Source: Salinibacterium sp. ZJ70 (GTDB taxonomy: Bacteria; Actinomycetota; Actinomycetes; Actinomycetales; Microbacteriaceae). Taken from it: a stretch of DNA of 64,000 bases. The notes beneath the pieces are model-generated. The model saw only the letters and a list, made by a program, of their open reading frames with translations, was not told the DNA's origin and did no database searches. The stretch is from NCBI RefSeq assembly GCF_011751865.2, contig NZ_CP061770.1, forward strand, positions 1,550,001 to 1,614,000, in the 5' to 3' direction. A program made the position numbers and the translations under genes. This document shows, one piece after another, positions 39,872-49,772 of this stretch. Position 1 is the first letter of the stretch, and each line of letters opens with the position of its first letter.

Positions 39872-41422
39872 ATGAGTGAATCCGTCAGCCTTCCGGCGCT
39901 CGGCGAGAGCGTCACCGAAGGAACGGTGACCCGCTGGCTCAAGCAGGTCGGAGACCGTGTGGAGGTCGACGAGCCGTTGCTCGAGGTCTCGACCGACAAG
40001 GTCGACACCGAGATCCCGTCGCCGGTCGCCGGCGTCATCGAGGAGATCCTCGTCGCCGAGGACGAGACCGTCGAGGTCGGTGCACCGCTCGTGCGCATCG
40101 GCTCGGGCGAGTCCGCGCCCGCTGAGGCTGCTCCGGCTGCCGAAGCTGCGCCGGCTGCCGAGGCCACCCCTGCTCCTGAGGCAGCTCCTGCCCCGGCTGC
40201 TGAGGCCGCGCCTGTCGCAGCCCCTGAGGCTGCTCCGGCTGCCGCCCCGGCGCCCGCCCCCGAGGCGGCTCCGGTTGCCGAGGCTGCCCCGGTTGCCGAG
40301 GCGGCTCCGGTTGCCGACGCTGCCCCGGCGCCCGCCCCTGAGGCTGCTCCGGCTCCGGAGGCCGCTCCCGCTCCCGCGGCTGCCCCCGCGCCTGCCGCGG
40401 CTCCCGCCCCTGAGGCGGCTCCCGCCCCTGCGGCTGCTCCGGCACCTGCGGCGGCTGCTCCGGCTCCGGCTCCGGCTCCGCAGGCTGCTCCGGCAGCTGC
40501 CGCGGCGCACTCGGCTGGGAACTCGGGATACGTCACCCCCATCGTCCGCAAGCTCGCGAACGAGAAGGGCGTCACGCTCGACGCCGTCACCGGCACGGGC
40601 GTCGGCGGACGCATCCGCAAGCAGGATGTCCTCGCCGCAGCCTCTCCCGCGGGTGCACCCGCGGCGGCGCCTGCAGCACCCTCTGCCCCGAAGCTCGAGA
40701 CCTCGCCGCTGCGCGGCACGGTCGTGCCGATGACGCGCCTGCGCAAGGTCGTCGCGGAGCGCGCCGTCATCTCGATGAACTCGACCGCCCAGCTCACGAC
40801 GGTCGTCGAGGCGGACGTCACCAAGATCGCCGCACTGCGCGACGAGGTCAAGGGCGCCTTCCTCGAGAAGACCGGCACGAAGCTCTCGTTCATGCCGTTC
40901 TTCGCCCTCGCGGCCGCGGAGGCGCTGCGCGCCTTCCCGATCATCAACGCGAGCGTCGACGGCGAGACGATCGTCTACCCCGACACCGAGAACATCTCGA
41001 TCGCGGTCGACACCGAGCGCGGGCTGCTCACGCCGGTCATCCGCGACGCGGGTGAGCTCGACATCGCCGGCCTCGCCGGACAGATCGCCGATCTCGCCGA
41101 GCGCACCCGCGAGAACAAGCTCAAGCCCGACGAGCTCGCGGGCGGCACGTTCACGCTGACCAACACGGGTTCGCGCGGCGCGCTGTTCGACACGCCCGTC
41201 GTGTTCCTGCCGCAGGTCGCGATCCTCGGCACCGGTGTCGTCACGAAGAAGCCCGTCGTGGTCTCGCAGGACGGAAGCGACGCGATCGCGATCCGTTCGA
41301 CGGTCTACCTCGCACTCTCCTACGACCACCGCATCGTCGACGGTGCTGACGCCGCTCGCTTCCTGGGCGCCGTCAAGGCGCGCCTCGAGTCGGGCGACTT
41401 CCGCTCCGAGCTCGGCATCTAA
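39872..41422 (+). CDS. sucB: Dihydrolipoamide acyltransferase (E2), probable succinyltransferase
   Basis: A 516-residue E2 core protein. An N-terminal lipoyl domain has its lipoyl lysine at Lys43 in [11 protein letters not shown] very long Ala/Pro/Glu linker (about 78-212) follows, then a peripheral-subunit-binding domain ([14 protein letters not shown]...GGRIRKQDV), and a catalytic domain ending in DHRIVDG with His486. Only one lipoyl domain is seen, while many actinobacterial E2 proteins have two or three. Whether it serves the 2-oxoglutarate or another complex is not certain. Its stop overlaps the stop of the converging pseudokinase gene. Confidence 0.92.
   Translation: MSESVSLPALGESVTEGTVTRWLKQVGDRVEVDEPLLEVSTDKVDTEIPSPVAGVIEEILVAEDETVEVGAPLVRIGSGESAPAEAAPAAEAAPAAEATPAPEAAPAPAAEAAPVAAPEAAPAAAPAPAPEAAPVAEAAPVAEAAPVADAAPAPAPEAAPAPEAAPAPAAAPAPAAAPAPEAAPAPAAAPAPAAAAPAPAPAPQAAPAAAAAHSAGNSGYVTPIVRKLANEKGVTLDAVTGTGVGGRIRKQDVLAAASPAGAPAAAPAAPSAPKLETSPLRGTVVPMTRLRKVVAERAVISMNSTAQLTTVVEADVTKIAALRDEVKGAFLEKTGTKLSFMPFFALAAAEALRAFPIINASVDGETIVYPDTENISIAVDTERGLLTPVIRDAGELDIAGLAGQIADLAERTRENKLKPDELAGGTFTLTNTGSRGALFDTPVVFLPQVAILGTGVVTKKPVVVSQDGSDAIAIRSTVYLALSYDHRIVDGADAARFLGAVKARLESGDFRSELGI
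40115..40505. repeat. Low-complexity Ala/Pro/Glu-coding repeat in the E2 gene
   Basis: Imperfect short repeats of GCTCCGGCTGCC- and GAGGCGGCTCCG-like units encode the flexible linker of the E2 protein. Such repeats are a likely source of length variation between strains. Confidence 0.8.
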
Positions 41423-42789
41423 GCAGCAGACGCCCACGCGACCCAGTCGCGGATGCGCCATCCGGCCTCGCTCCTCATCAGCAGGAGCGAGGCCGGAGCT
41501 GTCTCCGGACCGATCTCGATGAGCACGCTGTCTCCGAGACGCTCGACGAGACGAGGATTCTCCGCAGCGGCGGTCGCGCGATCGCCCTCCCCTCCCGCTC
41601 TCATCGCCTCCAGCGCGCGCCGGTCCGCCGCGGAGGCCGCAGAGCCGCTCTGATTGACGCCTTCCAGGCACAGCACAGAGAGCTCGCGGAAACAGTCTTC
41701 GCGCAGATTCAGGAGGTGGATGACCGCCTCAAGGGGGTCATCCACCTGTTCGGCGTCCCCGGCGCTCGGCTCCGCGAGCGACGGCGCGGCCGAGTGAACA
41801 TCCACCGAGCCGCTATCCCCCTCCGGTTGCGGTGCAGCAGTGTCCGGGATGACCGTCAGGAGCACCACCGCGGTGGCGATGGCGGCGCCGAGTGCTCCGA
41901 GGAGCAGCCTGCGCCGGTGACCGAGGCCAGCGCCCGTCGCCGTCACGGAGGCGATCGCCTCGCGGCCGCGCGCAAAGAGCCCAGGCCCGACGAAGCGCTC
42001 GACAAGGGCGACGAGCATCGGGAGCGGGCCGGACGCGGTTGGGCCGGGCATCTCGATCGGCTCCGCGAGCGTCTGCTCCGGCGGCGCCGTGACCGAATCC
42101 TCGAGCCGCACCGTGAGGGGCGCTGCGAGCTCACGGAGTCCGCGCACGAGCGCGGCGGCCACGTCGCGGCCCTCGAGGGTCGCGACCTCGGCCGCGAGTG
42201 CGCGGGCTGCGGCTGCGCGCGAGCCGGCCACTCGTCCGAGGAGGTCCTGTGCCAGCGCGCGCAGCGCCTCGCGGTCCGCGCGCACCTCGGGGATGGACTC
42301 GAGAGCGACCTCGGGGGCGCGCGGCGGGAAGAGCGCTGCGGCGCCCAGGTCGTCGACGACGGGCCCGCGATCCGCGAGCACGACCGTCGACGCGCCGAAG
42401 CCGCCGAATGCCGTGCCCGCATCGTGGACAGTCAGCAGGGTGGTCGCGAGCGGCTCCAGGACAGCGACCGCCTCCCCCGCCGCCCAGCTATCCCGTACCG
42501 CGAGAACCTCGGAGAGGCGTCGTCCCGTGGGGTGCTCGAACAGCGCCGCGATGCCGTGCTGATCGGCGACGACGTCGAGAGCGCAGATCACGCCGGTGTG
42601 ATCGATACGCGCAGCCGCGGAGATCAGGCGAGTGACTCGACGCGCACCATCGGCTGTGCGGGGCCGCACCAGCTGGGCTCGCGTCGCGCGCTGATCGTCC
42701 CCATAGCGGACGAGGTGCGTCTCGCTCCACGTCGTCTCGGCAAGCAGCCGGAGATGGAGGATCCCGGGGAGCTCAGGGGGCGGCAGCAC
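41419..42789 (-). CDS. Membrane-anchored pseudokinase-like protein
   Basis: A 456-residue protein whose first 230 residues resemble the fold of Hanks-type serine/threonine kinases, but the catalytic residues are missing: there is no VAIK lysine, no HRD and no DFG ([29 protein letters not shown] stands in their place). One membrane helix follows at about 295-315. The rest is extracellular, about 140 residues, with a Cys pair in [14 protein letters not shown] that may form a disulfide. It might sense a wall or membrane signal or act as a scaffold. It lies antisense between the E2 and lipB genes, and its stop overlaps the E2 stop by three bases. The assignment rests on fold-like features only. 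Confidence 0.6.
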   Translation of the reverse strand: MLPPPELPGILHLRLLAETTWSETHLVRYGDDQRATRAQLVRPRTADGARRVTRLISAAARIDHTGVICALDVVADQHGIAALFEHPTGRRLSEVLAVRDSWAAGEAVAVLEPLATTLLTVHDAGTAFGGFGASTVVLADRGPVVDDLGAAALFPPRAPEVALESIPEVRADREALRALAQDLLGRVAGSRAAAARALAAEVATLEGRDVAAALVRGLRELAAPLTVRLEDSVTAPPEQTLAEPIEMPGPTASGPLPMLVALVERFVGPGLFARGREAIASVTATGAGLGHRRRLLLGALGAAIATAVVLLTVIPDTAAPQPEGDSGSVDVHSAAPSLAEPSAGDAEQVDDPLEAVIHLLNLREDCFRELSVLCLEGVNQSGSAASAADRRALEAMRAGGEGDRATAAAENPRLVERLGDSVLIEIGPETAPASLLLMRSEAGWRIRDWVAWASAA

Positions 42790-42886
42790 GGCACGAGTTC
42801 AGCACCGACGCGCGGCGGAGGCCGCCGCTCGCCCCGCGAGTGTGAGTCGGGGCGCATGACAACCGGTGGGGAGGACAACGCGCAGG

Positions 42887-42892
42887 TAGGCT
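42887..42892 (+). promoter_or_regulatory. Leaderless -10 element of lipB
   Basis: TAGGCT lies six bases before the lipB GTG at 42899. Confidence 0.5.
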
Positions 42893-42898
42893 GAACGC

Positions 42899-43561
42899 GT
42901 GGTCGACTACGTCGTCACGGGGCTAAGCGCCAACTCCGTGTCGTATTCGACGGCCCTCGAACGTCAGCGTGCCCTGCATGCCGACGTCGCGAGCGGTCGG
43001 GCGCCAGATACTGTGCTCCTTCTCGAGCACCCGTCCGTCTACACCGCAGGAAAGCGGACCGAGCCGGAGGAGCGTCCCCGCGACGGCACGCCGGTCATCG
43101 ACGTCGACCGCGGTGGCAAGATCACCTGGCACGGCCCAGGGCAGCTCATCGGCTACCCCATCGTGCGCCTGGCGGATCCCCTGGATGTGGTCGCGTACGT
43201 GCGGCGGCTCGAGCAGCTGCTCATCGAGGTGATCGGCGAATTCGGCGTGCACGGCGAACGTGTGGACGGTCGCAGCGGCGTGTGGATCCCGCGTGACGGG
43301 GCACCGCACGACAAGATCGCCGCGATCGGCATCCGGGTGTCCGATGGCGTCACCATGCACGGCTTCGCGCTGAACTGCAGCAACGATCTCGCGCCGTACG
43401 CGCGCATCGTCGCGTGCGGCATCCGCGACGCCGGGGTGACGACGCTCTCCCGAGAGCTCGGACGCACCGTGGCTCCCTCGGACGTCGTGGACGCCGTCAC
43501 GGCGCGGTTCGAGGACGCGGTGGGGCCGAGCCTGCGCACGCACGCGGGGGTGCTCGCATGA
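42899..43561 (+). CDS. lipB: Lipoyl(octanoyl) transferase
   Basis: A 220-residue enzyme that moves octanoyl groups from acyl carrier protein to lipoyl domains. The thioester cysteine is Cys173 in VACGIRD, and the paired lysine is Lys139 in [12 protein letters not shown]. The substrate-binding [17 protein letters not shown] is at 71-87. The GTG start has a -10 element six bases upstream. Its stop overlaps the lipA ATG by three bases, so the two steps of lipoate synthesis are coupled. The nearby E2 and E3 genes use the product. Confidence 0.95.
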   Translation: MVDYVVTGLSANSVSYSTALERQRALHADVASGRAPDTVLLLEHPSVYTAGKRTEPEERPRDGTPVIDVDRGGKITWHGPGQLIGYPIVRLADPLDVVAYVRRLEQLLIEVIGEFGVHGERVDGRSGVWIPRDGAPHDKIAAIGIRVSDGVTMHGFALNCSNDLAPYARIVACGIRDAGVTTLSRELGRTVAPSDVVDAVTARFEDAVGPSLRTHAGVLA

Positions 43562-44547
43562 CCGCCGCACCCGAGGGTCGCAAGCTCCTGCGGATCGAGG
43601 CGCGCAACGCGCAGATCCCGATCGAGCGCAAACCCGAGTGGATCAAGACCAGAGCGCGCATGGGGCCGGAGTACACGGCACTGCAGTCACTCGTGAAGTC
43701 GGAGAACCTGCACACGGTGTGCCAGGAGGCCGGCTGCCCGAACATCTTCGAGTGCTGGGAGGATCGCGAGGCGACCTTCCTCATCGGAGGCAGCCAGTGC
43801 ACACGGCGATGCGACTTCTGTCAGATCGACACCGGGAAGCCTGCCGACTACGACACGGATGAGCCGCGCCGCGTCGCCGAATCCGTCACGCGCATGCAGC
43901 TGCGCTACGCCACCGTCACGGGCGTCGCGCGCGACGACCTGCCCGATGAGGGCGCCTGGCTGCACGCCGAGACGGTGCGCGCGATCCACGCGGCCAACCC
44001 CGGCACCGGCGTCGAGATCCTCGCGACCGACTTCTCCGGCAACCCGGACCTCCTCGCCGAGGTGTTCTCATCGCGGCCGGAGGTCTTCGCGCACAACGTC
44101 GAGACGGTCCCCCGCATCTTCAAGCGCATCCGCCCCGCGTTCCGCTACGAACGCTCGCTCGGGGTCATCACGGCCGCGCGTGACGCCGGACTCATCACGA
44201 AGTCCAACCTCATCCTCGGCATGGGCGAGGAACGTCACGAGATCTCGGAGGCGCTGCGCGACCTCCGTGACGCGGGCTGCGACATCATCACCGTGACTCA
44301 GTACCTGCGCCCCACACCGCGCCACCTTCCGGTGGCATCGTGGCTGCGTCCGGAGGAGTTCGTCGAGATCAAGCAGGAGGCCGAGGAGCTCGGCTTCCTC
44401 GGGGTGCTCGCCGGACCGCTCGTGCGCTCGAGCTACCGGGCGGGGCGGCTGTGGGCGCAGTCGATGGTCGCGAAGGGTCGTGAGATCCCGGATCATCTGC
44501 GCCACCTCGCCGAAGGCGAACGCGGATTCGCACAGGCGGTGTCTTAG
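43558..44547 (+). CDS. lipA: Lipoyl synthase
   Basis: A 329-residue radical SAM enzyme that inserts two sulfur atoms into octanoyl-lipoyl domains. The auxiliary cluster cysteines are Cys55, Cys60 and Cys66 (CQEAGC...C). The radical SAM cluster is the CxxxCxxC of CTRRCDFC at 81-88. The C-terminal region has the family RSSYRAG segment. It is complete and co-translated with lipB. The following DUF4191 gene has its own leaderless promoter. Confidence 0.96.
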   Translation: MTAAPEGRKLLRIEARNAQIPIERKPEWIKTRARMGPEYTALQSLVKSENLHTVCQEAGCPNIFECWEDREATFLIGGSQCTRRCDFCQIDTGKPADYDTDEPRRVAESVTRMQLRYATVTGVARDDLPDEGAWLHAETVRAIHAANPGTGVEILATDFSGNPDLLAEVFSSRPEVFAHNVETVPRIFKRIRPAFRYERSLGVITAARDAGLITKSNLILGMGEERHEISEALRDLRDAGCDIITVTQYLRPTPRHLPVASWLRPEEFVEIKQEAEELGFLGVLAGPLVRSSYRAGRLWAQSMVAKGREIPDHLRHLAEGERGFAQAVS

Positions 44548-44554
44548 GAAGCCG

Positions 44555-44560
44555 TAGGCT
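44555..44560 (+). promoter_or_regulatory. Leaderless -10 element of the DUF4191 gene
   Basis: TAGGCT lies seven bases before the ATG at 44568. Confidence 0.5.
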
Positions 44561-44567
44561 GGTGTGC

Positions 44568-45278
44568 ATGGCACGCATCAAGCGCGAGAAGAAGAACAAG
44601 GAGCCCGGCCGCCTCAAGCAGATGTGGCAGGTCTTCCAGATGACGCGTCGGCAGGATCCGACAGTCACCTGGGTGATGCTCGTCGCGTTCATCGCGCCGA
44701 TCGCGGTATCGATCGTGTTCGCGCTGTGGCTCTCCGGCGGCAACGTGCTGAGCATCGTGCTGACGATCATCACGGGTGTGATGGTGGGTCTGCTGCTCGG
44801 CATGATCGTGCTCGGTCGACGCGCCGAACGCGCCGCCTACCAGCAGATCTCGGGCCAGCCGGGTGCAGTGAGTGCCGTGCTGAAGAACGGTCTGCGTCGC
44901 AGCTGGATCGCCAACGAGGAGCCGGTCGCGTTCAGCCCGCGCACCATGGATGCGGTGTACCGCGCCGTCGGCAAGCCGGGCATCGTGCTCATCAGCGAAG
45001 GTCCGCTCTCGCGCACCCAGCCGATGCTCGACAAGGAGCGCGCCAACCTCGGCCGCCTTGTTCCGACCGTTCCCGTGTACGAGCTGCATGTGGGCCCCGA
45101 CCCCGAATCGCTCGAGCTGCACCGCCTTCCCGGTGCGATGAAGAAGTTCCCCAAGAAGCTCACGAAGGCCGAGATCCTCACGGTCGACAAGCGCATCACG
45201 TCGGTGAAGAAGGTCAAGGGCTGGGGCATTCCGGCTGGCATCGACCCGACTCGCCTGCGCGCGCCGCGGCCTCGCTGA
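44568..45278 (+). CDS. DUF4191 membrane protein
   Basis: A 236-residue protein of the DUF4191 family. The N-terminus is basic (KREKKNKEPGRLKQ). Two membrane helices lie at about 34-82, and a cytosolic C-terminal domain with ISEGPLSRTQPMLDKERANL and repeated KK pairs follows. It is very often found next to lipA in actinobacteria, but no function is established. The start at 44568 is two codons inside the longest frame. It ends at a bidirectional terminator shared with the RDD gene. Confidence 0.87.
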   Translation: MARIKREKKNKEPGRLKQMWQVFQMTRRQDPTVTWVMLVAFIAPIAVSIVFALWLSGGNVLSIVLTIITGVMVGLLLGMIVLGRRAERAAYQQISGQPGAVSAVLKNGLRRSWIANEEPVAFSPRTMDAVYRAVGKPGIVLISEGPLSRTQPMLDKERANLGRLVPTVPVYELHVGPDPESLELHRLPGAMKKFPKKLTKAEILTVDKRITSVKKVKGWGIPAGIDPTRLRAPRPR

Positions 45279-45290
45279 CCCCACACCTTC

Positions 45291-45323
45291 AGAACGCGCG
45301 ATCGCTCAGCGGTCGCGCGTTCT
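45291..45323. terminator. Bidirectional terminator, DUF4191 / RDD gene
   Basis: Perfect 11-bp stem AGAACGCGCGA (45291-45301) and TCGCGCGTTCT (45313-45323) with an 11-base loop, followed by a TTT run. Confidence 0.75.
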
Positions 45324-45386
45324 GCGTTTCACGAGGGCGAACCGAGGAAGCGCGTTGAACGCTCAGAGCGCTCGACCGCCGAGCGA

Positions 45387-45809
45387 TCAGACGCGGACGA
45401 GCACCGTGCCGGCGATCTTGTCGTGGAGTCCGCGCTGGTCGACATCCCAGATGAGTGCGGGGATGACAAGGCACAGCAGCAGCGTCCGCACCGCCGGGCG
45501 CCAGAACCCGAGGTAGCCCCCCGCGACCGGCACCACGCGCATGCGCATGACGATGTGGCCGAGGCTGCCGTTGAGGGTGATCAGGAACACGTACTGGAGC
45601 ACCGCGAAGATCGCGAGGTTGATGAACGGGTCAGCGCCATTCGGCGTCGGGAAGAACGACCACGACAGGAAGTACGCGGGGGCCCAGTCGATCGCGAGGG
45701 CGGCGAGCCGGCGACCGAATCGCGCCACGGATCGGGGCCCCGCTGCGGGGAGCCCCAGACGCTCGCCGGGCCAACGGGATTCGGGCTGCGTCTCGGGTGC
45801 ACTGCTCAC
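45387..45809 (-). CDS. RDD family membrane protein
   Basis: A 140-residue protein with three membrane helices of the RDD family. Typical segments are RFGRRLAALAIDWAPAYFL and GSLGHIVMRMRVVPV...RDD-like DQRGLHDKIAGTVLVRV at the end. Function unknown. In Microbacteriaceae and relatives it commonly lies divergent from glnA1, and here it does. The GTG start has TAGAGT six bases upstream, so it is leaderless. The glnA1 GlnR box is only about 25 bases away and could affect it. Confidence 0.86.
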   Translation of the reverse strand: MSSAPETQPESRWPGERLGLPAAGPRSVARFGRRLAALAIDWAPAYFLSWSFFPTPNGADPFINLAIFAVLQYVFLITLNGSLGHIVMRMRVVPVAGGYLGFWRPAVRTLLLCLVIPALIWDVDQRGLHDKIAGTVLVRV

Positions 45810-45815
45810 CCGTCC

Positions 45816-45821
45816 ACTCTA
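45816..45821 (-). promoter_or_regulatory. Leaderless -10 element of the RDD gene
   Basis: TAGAGT on the minus strand, six bases before the GTG at 45809. Confidence 0.5.
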
Positions 45822-45832
45822 GATTCCCCTCC

Positions 45833-45870
45833 GTAACATGGCCGAAACAATCCGGTCATGGCAGGGAAAT
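45833..45870 (+). promoter_or_regulatory. GlnR-type double box upstream of glnA1
   Basis: The half-sites are GTAAC (45833), GAAAC (45844), GTCAT (45855) and GAAAT (45866), each separated by exactly six bases. This is the GlnR consensus of actinobacteria. It lies 72-109 bases before the glnA1 ATG, and activation or repression cannot be told. Confidence 0.8.
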
Positions 45871-45941
45871 GCCGCCCCTCTAGCCTCAAGCGTGGCGGCA
45901 TCCGCAGCCGAACCCCGATACATGCCACTGGAGATACACCC

Positions 45942-47378
45942 ATGTCCAAGCCTCTGTTCAGCGACTCCTCCGAGGTGCTGAAGTTCATCAAGGACACGGA
46001 TGTCAAGTTCGTCGACGTCCGATTCACCGACCTGCCGGGCATCCAGCAGCACTTCAACCTTCCCGCTTCCGCCATCGATGAGGCCTTCTTCACGGAGGGG
46101 CAGCTGTTCGACGGCTCCTCGATCCGCGGCTTCCAGTCGATCCACGAGTCGGATCTCCAGCTGATCCCCGACGTGAGCACGGCGTTCATCGACCCGTACC
46201 GCGACAACCGCACGCTCGTCATCATCTTCGACATCTACAACCCGCGCACGGGTGAGGTGTACGGCCGCGACCCGCGTCAGGTTGCCAAGAAGGCGGAGAA
46301 GTTCCTCGCCTCGACCGGCATCGCCGACACCGCGTTCTTCGCGCCCGAGGCGGAGTTCTTCATCTTCGACGACGTGCGCTTCGAGGTGAAGCAGAACAAG
46401 AGCTTCTACGAGGTGGACTCCTCGGAGGCGGCGTGGAACTCGGGCCGCGAGGAAGAGGGCGGCAACCTCGCCAACAAGACCCCCTACAAGGGCGGCTACT
46501 TCCCCGTCACCCCCGTCGACCAGCACGCCGACCTGCGCGACGACATCGTGCTCAAGCTGCAGGAGGTCGGACTCGAGGTCGAGCGCAGCCACCACGAGGT
46601 GGGCACCGCCGGCCAGGGTGAGATCAACTACCGATTCGACACCATGGTGCACTCGGCCGACGACATCCTGAAGTTCAAGTACGTCGTCAAGAACTCGGCG
46701 CTCGAGTGGGGCAAGGTCGCGACCTTCATGCCGAAGCCGCTCATGGGCGACAACGGCTCGGGCATGCACGTGCACATGTCGCTCTGGAGCGACGGCAAGC
46801 CGCTCTTCTACGACGAGCAGGGCTACGCCGGCCTCTCGGACATCGCGCGCTGGTACATCGGCGGCGTCCTCAAGCACGCGCCCGCGCTGGCGGCGTTCAC
46901 CAACCCGTCGGTGAACTCCTACCACCGTCTGGTCCCCGGCTTCGAGGCGCCCGTCAACCTGGTCTACTCGGCCGGCAACCGCTCGGCGTCGATCCGCATC
47001 CCGATCACGGGCACCAACCCGAAGGCGAAGCGCATCGAGTACCGCGCGCCCGACTCGTCGTCGAACCCGTACCTCGCGTTCGCCGCGCTCCTGATGGCCG
47101 GCATCGACGGCATCAAGAACAAGATCGAGCCGCACGAGCCCATCGACAAGGACCTCTACGAGCTTCCCCCGGAGGAGGCGCTCGGCATCCCGCAGCTGCC
47201 GGGTTCGCTCGGCGACGCGCTCGACGCGCTCGAGGCCGACCACGAGTTCCTGCTCGAGGGCGGCGTGTTCACGCAGGACCTCATCGACACGTGGCTGGAC
47301 TACAAGCGCACCAAGGAGCTCGCTCCCTTCGCGCAGCGTCCGCACCCGTTCGAGTACGAGCTGTACTTCGGCGTGTAA
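45942..47378 (+). CDS. glnA1: Glutamine synthetase type I
   Basis: A 478-residue glutamine synthetase that makes glutamine from glutamate, ammonia and ATP. Metal and substrate residues are visible in [24 protein letters not shown] and NRSASIRIP. Tyr406 in [10 protein letters not shown] is the adenylylation site for the GlnE protein encoded later in this window. The ATG has a GGAGA ribosome site. The GlnR box upstream and the terminator downstream show a single-gene unit. A second synthetase gene, glnA2, lies 8 kb away beside glnE. Confidence 0.97.
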   Translation: MSKPLFSDSSEVLKFIKDTDVKFVDVRFTDLPGIQQHFNLPASAIDEAFFTEGQLFDGSSIRGFQSIHESDLQLIPDVSTAFIDPYRDNRTLVIIFDIYNPRTGEVYGRDPRQVAKKAEKFLASTGIADTAFFAPEAEFFIFDDVRFEVKQNKSFYEVDSSEAAWNSGREEEGGNLANKTPYKGGYFPVTPVDQHADLRDDIVLKLQEVGLEVERSHHEVGTAGQGEINYRFDTMVHSADDILKFKYVVKNSALEWGKVATFMPKPLMGDNGSGMHVHMSLWSDGKPLFYDEQGYAGLSDIARWYIGGVLKHAPALAAFTNPSVNSYHRLVPGFEAPVNLVYSAGNRSASIRIPITGTNPKAKRIEYRAPDSSSNPYLAFAALLMAGIDGIKNKIEPHEPIDKDLYELPPEEALGIPQLPGSLGDALDALEADHEFLLEGGVFTQDLIDTWLDYKRTKELAPFAQRPHPFEYELYFGV

Positions 47379-47396
47379 GACCGCACGGCTGACGAG

Positions 47397-47431
47397 AGCC
47401 CTCCGACTTCGCTTCAGGAAGTCGGAGGGCT
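47397..47431. terminator. Bidirectional terminator, glnA1 / baeRF gene
   Basis: 13-bp perfect stem (AGCCCTCCGACTT at 47397-47409 with AAGTCGGAGGGCT at 47419-47431), followed by a CT-rich tail. Confidence 0.82.
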
Positions 47432-47475
47432 CTCTCTCGCTATTCGACTCGAAGCCCTCGCCCGAGGTACGCGTT

Positions 47476-48558
47476 TCAGCGCACCAGCGGGTAGCGGAGG
47501 ATCCCGGCGACCGCCCCTGATCCCCCCGAGGGGTCGGAGCGGAGAGGGACGATGGTCGCGTCGGTGGCGAGCGCCTGTCGGATGAGCTCGTCTCCGCGGT
47601 CGTGTGTCGGCCCGGCCAGCGCTGTGGGCGTACGCCACTCCGTGTCGATGAAGAGCGTGTCGAGTCTGCCTTCTGTGACGGCTCGTTCGACGGCCTCGAG
47701 GCCGTGGACGGACATCTCGGGAGGTGACGCAGCGAGCCGATCGACATGCGCCTGCTGGACACCGGCGCGATACTGCCGGACCACCCCGTCCGCGAGGTCC
47801 GCCACCCGTTCCGGAGTGTCGTCATCGTGGTTCCCGCCGACGTGACCGATGATCTGATCCGCTGCGGGGGCGGTCGCTTCGAGGGCACTCAGGAGCGGCT
47901 GCGTCGCCGCGAGAACGACGACAGCCTGCGCTGCCCGCCTGACGGGTTCGACCGCATGGTGGATGTCCCTGGCGTACTCGCGCAGGCGCACATCGGGATC
48001 CTCCGTCTTGCGCAGGTGAGCGAGCGCATCTCGGTCCCCGGCGAGGTCGAGATTCGTGGAACTGCGGAAATCTTCCGGAAGTCCGGGCACGTCGATCGCC
48101 GCGGCCGGGTGCACACTCGTGTCGATCAGCCGGATGCGGTTCTCAGAGGCAGCCAACACGAACGCGACCGGCTGCAGAGCGAGCATTCCTTCCAGCAGAG
48201 GCGCGATGAGGAAGCGATCGCTGACACCGACCCACGGAGCAGGCGTCGTCGTCAACGGGATGATCTCGGTGTGCTGTGCGGTGGCGAAGATGGCGACTGT
48301 CGCGATCCGGGGGTCGATCGGAGCATGCGCCGCGGACGGCCTCGTCAGCTGCTCCAGCTGCGCGCAGATCTCGCCTGCGACCGCTTCGGGTGCCCCCGCC
48401 TCGCGCAGCGCGTCTCTCGCAGCGCGAATCTGAGCTCTGGCGAGCTCGGACGGATGATTCCCGCGAAGCCAGGCTTCGGCGTCACCGTAGATCGTGGCGG
48501 ACCACGGCGCGCGCGCATCGGCGAGTCGGCGCACGTCTGTCAGGGACGGGGCTGCCAT
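47476..48558 (-). CDS. baeRF-family (eRF1-like) protein
   Basis: A 360-residue protein of the bacterial archaeo-eukaryotic release factor-like families. The N-terminal and middle alpha/beta parts show LIAPLLEGMLALQPVAFVLAASENRIRLIDTS. The C-terminal domain has GHVGGNHDDDTPERVADLADGV and ends in GSGAVAGILRYPLVR. Members of this group are proposed ribosome-linked or stress factors, but the function is not established. No GGQ motif is seen, so it is unlikely to release peptides. It converges on glnA1 with a shared terminator. Confidence 0.72.
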   Translation of the reverse strand: MAAPSLTDVRRLADARAPWSATIYGDAEAWLRGNHPSELARAQIRAARDALREAGAPEAVAGEICAQLEQLTRPSAAHAPIDPRIATVAIFATAQHTEIIPLTTTPAPWVGVSDRFLIAPLLEGMLALQPVAFVLAASENRIRLIDTSVHPAAAIDVPGLPEDFRSSTNLDLAGDRDALAHLRKTEDPDVRLREYARDIHHAVEPVRRAAQAVVVLAATQPLLSALEATAPAADQIIGHVGGNHDDDTPERVADLADGVVRQYRAGVQQAHVDRLAASPPEMSVHGLEAVERAVTEGRLDTLFIDTEWRTPTALAGPTHDRGDELIRQALATDATIVPLRSDPSGGSGAVAGILRYPLVR

Positions 48559-48635
48559 CTCAGCCCTCAGCCCCGACGGCGATGACGTTCATGAAGTCGC
48601 CTTTCTCCCGGCGTTCAACGCACACGGCCGCGATC

Positions 48636-49646
48636 TCAGTACTCGAAGACGAGACGGGCGGGAACCGCGCCCGCGAGCACGTCGTCGATGGCCTCGTTGA
48701 CCTGTTCGAGCGTGCGCGACTCGGCGATGACGGTCGTGCGTCCCGCCGCGTGCAGGGCGAACACCTCGGCGAGATCCTGACGGGTGCCGACGATGGACCC
48801 GATGATCGAGATCCCCTTCAGGACGGTGTCGAAGATCGACACCGTCATCTGCTCGTCCGCTGGGAGGGCGACGCAGATCAGCCGTCCGCCACGGCTCAGC
48901 GAGGAGAACGCCTGCTCGAACACCCGCGGGGACGCCGCGAGCACGATCGCGACGTCCGCTCCACCCAGTTCCTGGATCGCCTCGACGGGGTCCACCTTCG
49001 CCGCGTTGACGACGTGATCGGCACCCAGCTCACGCGCCAGGTCGAGCTTCACGTCCTCGACGTCGACGGCGATGACCGAGCCACCCATGATCCGCGCGTA
49101 CTGCAGCGCCAGGTGGCCGAGCCCGCCGATGCCGAACACCGCCACCTTCTCGGTGGGAACGATGTGGGCGACCTTGAGTGCCTTGTAGGTCGTCACTCCC
49201 GCGCAGGTGAGCGGGGCGGCATCGAACGAGGAGACGCCCTCCGGGACGGGAACGACGTACTTCGCCGCAGCGACCGCGTATTCCGCGAACCCACCGTCGA
49301 CGGAGTACCCCGAGTTGCGCTGGCTCTCGCAGAGCGTCTCTCGCCCGTCGATGCAGTAGCGGCATTCTCCGCACGCGTAGCCCAGCCAGGGGATCGCGAC
49401 CCGCTCTCCGACGCTGCGATCGGTCACACCGTCGCCGAGCTTCTCGACGATTCCGACACCCTCGTGGCCGGGCACGAACGGCGGCTGCGGCTTGACCGGC
49501 CAGTCGCCGTGCGCGGCGTGGATGTCGGTGTGACAGAGCCCGCACGTCTCCAACCGGATCAGGACTTCTCCCGGGCCCGGTTCCGGGATGTCCCTCTGCA
49601 GGACCTCCAGCGGCGCGGTGAACGAGGTGACGACTGCGGCTTTCAT
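48636..49646 (-). CDS. adhP: Zinc-dependent alcohol dehydrogenase (AdhP type)
   Basis: A 336-residue medium-chain zinc alcohol dehydrogenase. Catalytic zinc ligands include Cys38 in CGLCHTD, His61 and Glu62. Structural zinc cysteines are at 92, 95, 98 and 106. NAD binding is seen in FGIGGLGHLALQYA around 175. It likely oxidises ethanol or similar alcohols or reduces the aldehydes. The start is at ATG 49646, preceded by a GGAG-like ribosome site. The gene appears to stand alone between the baeRF and MFS genes. Confidence 0.93.
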   Translation of the reverse strand: MKAAVVTSFTAPLEVLQRDIPEPGPGEVLIRLETCGLCHTDIHAAHGDWPVKPQPPFVPGHEGVGIVEKLGDGVTDRSVGERVAIPWLGYACGECRYCIDGRETLCESQRNSGYSVDGGFAEYAVAAAKYVVPVPEGVSSFDAAPLTCAGVTTYKALKVAHIVPTEKVAVFGIGGLGHLALQYARIMGGSVIAVDVEDVKLDLARELGADHVVNAAKVDPVEAIQELGGADVAIVLAASPRVFEQAFSSLSRGGRLICVALPADEQMTVSIFDTVLKGISIIGSIVGTRQDLAEVFALHAAGRTTVIAESRTLEQVNEAIDDVLAGAVPARLVFEY

Positions 49647-49772
49647 GGCGGCTCCTTCAGCATCCGCGTGACAACAACACGGTGCGAGCCTCCCCCGGCC
49701 GCCGCGTCGAGGGCAGAGTCTTTCGGCAGGGAATGCGAATCGCCGACGCGGCCGATAGGCGGCGAGACGGCG

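Noticed and set aside
40115..40505. A tandem repeat or mobile element in the E2 gene
   Set aside because: The repeats stay in frame and encode the normal Ala/Pro linker, so this is a coding low-complexity region.
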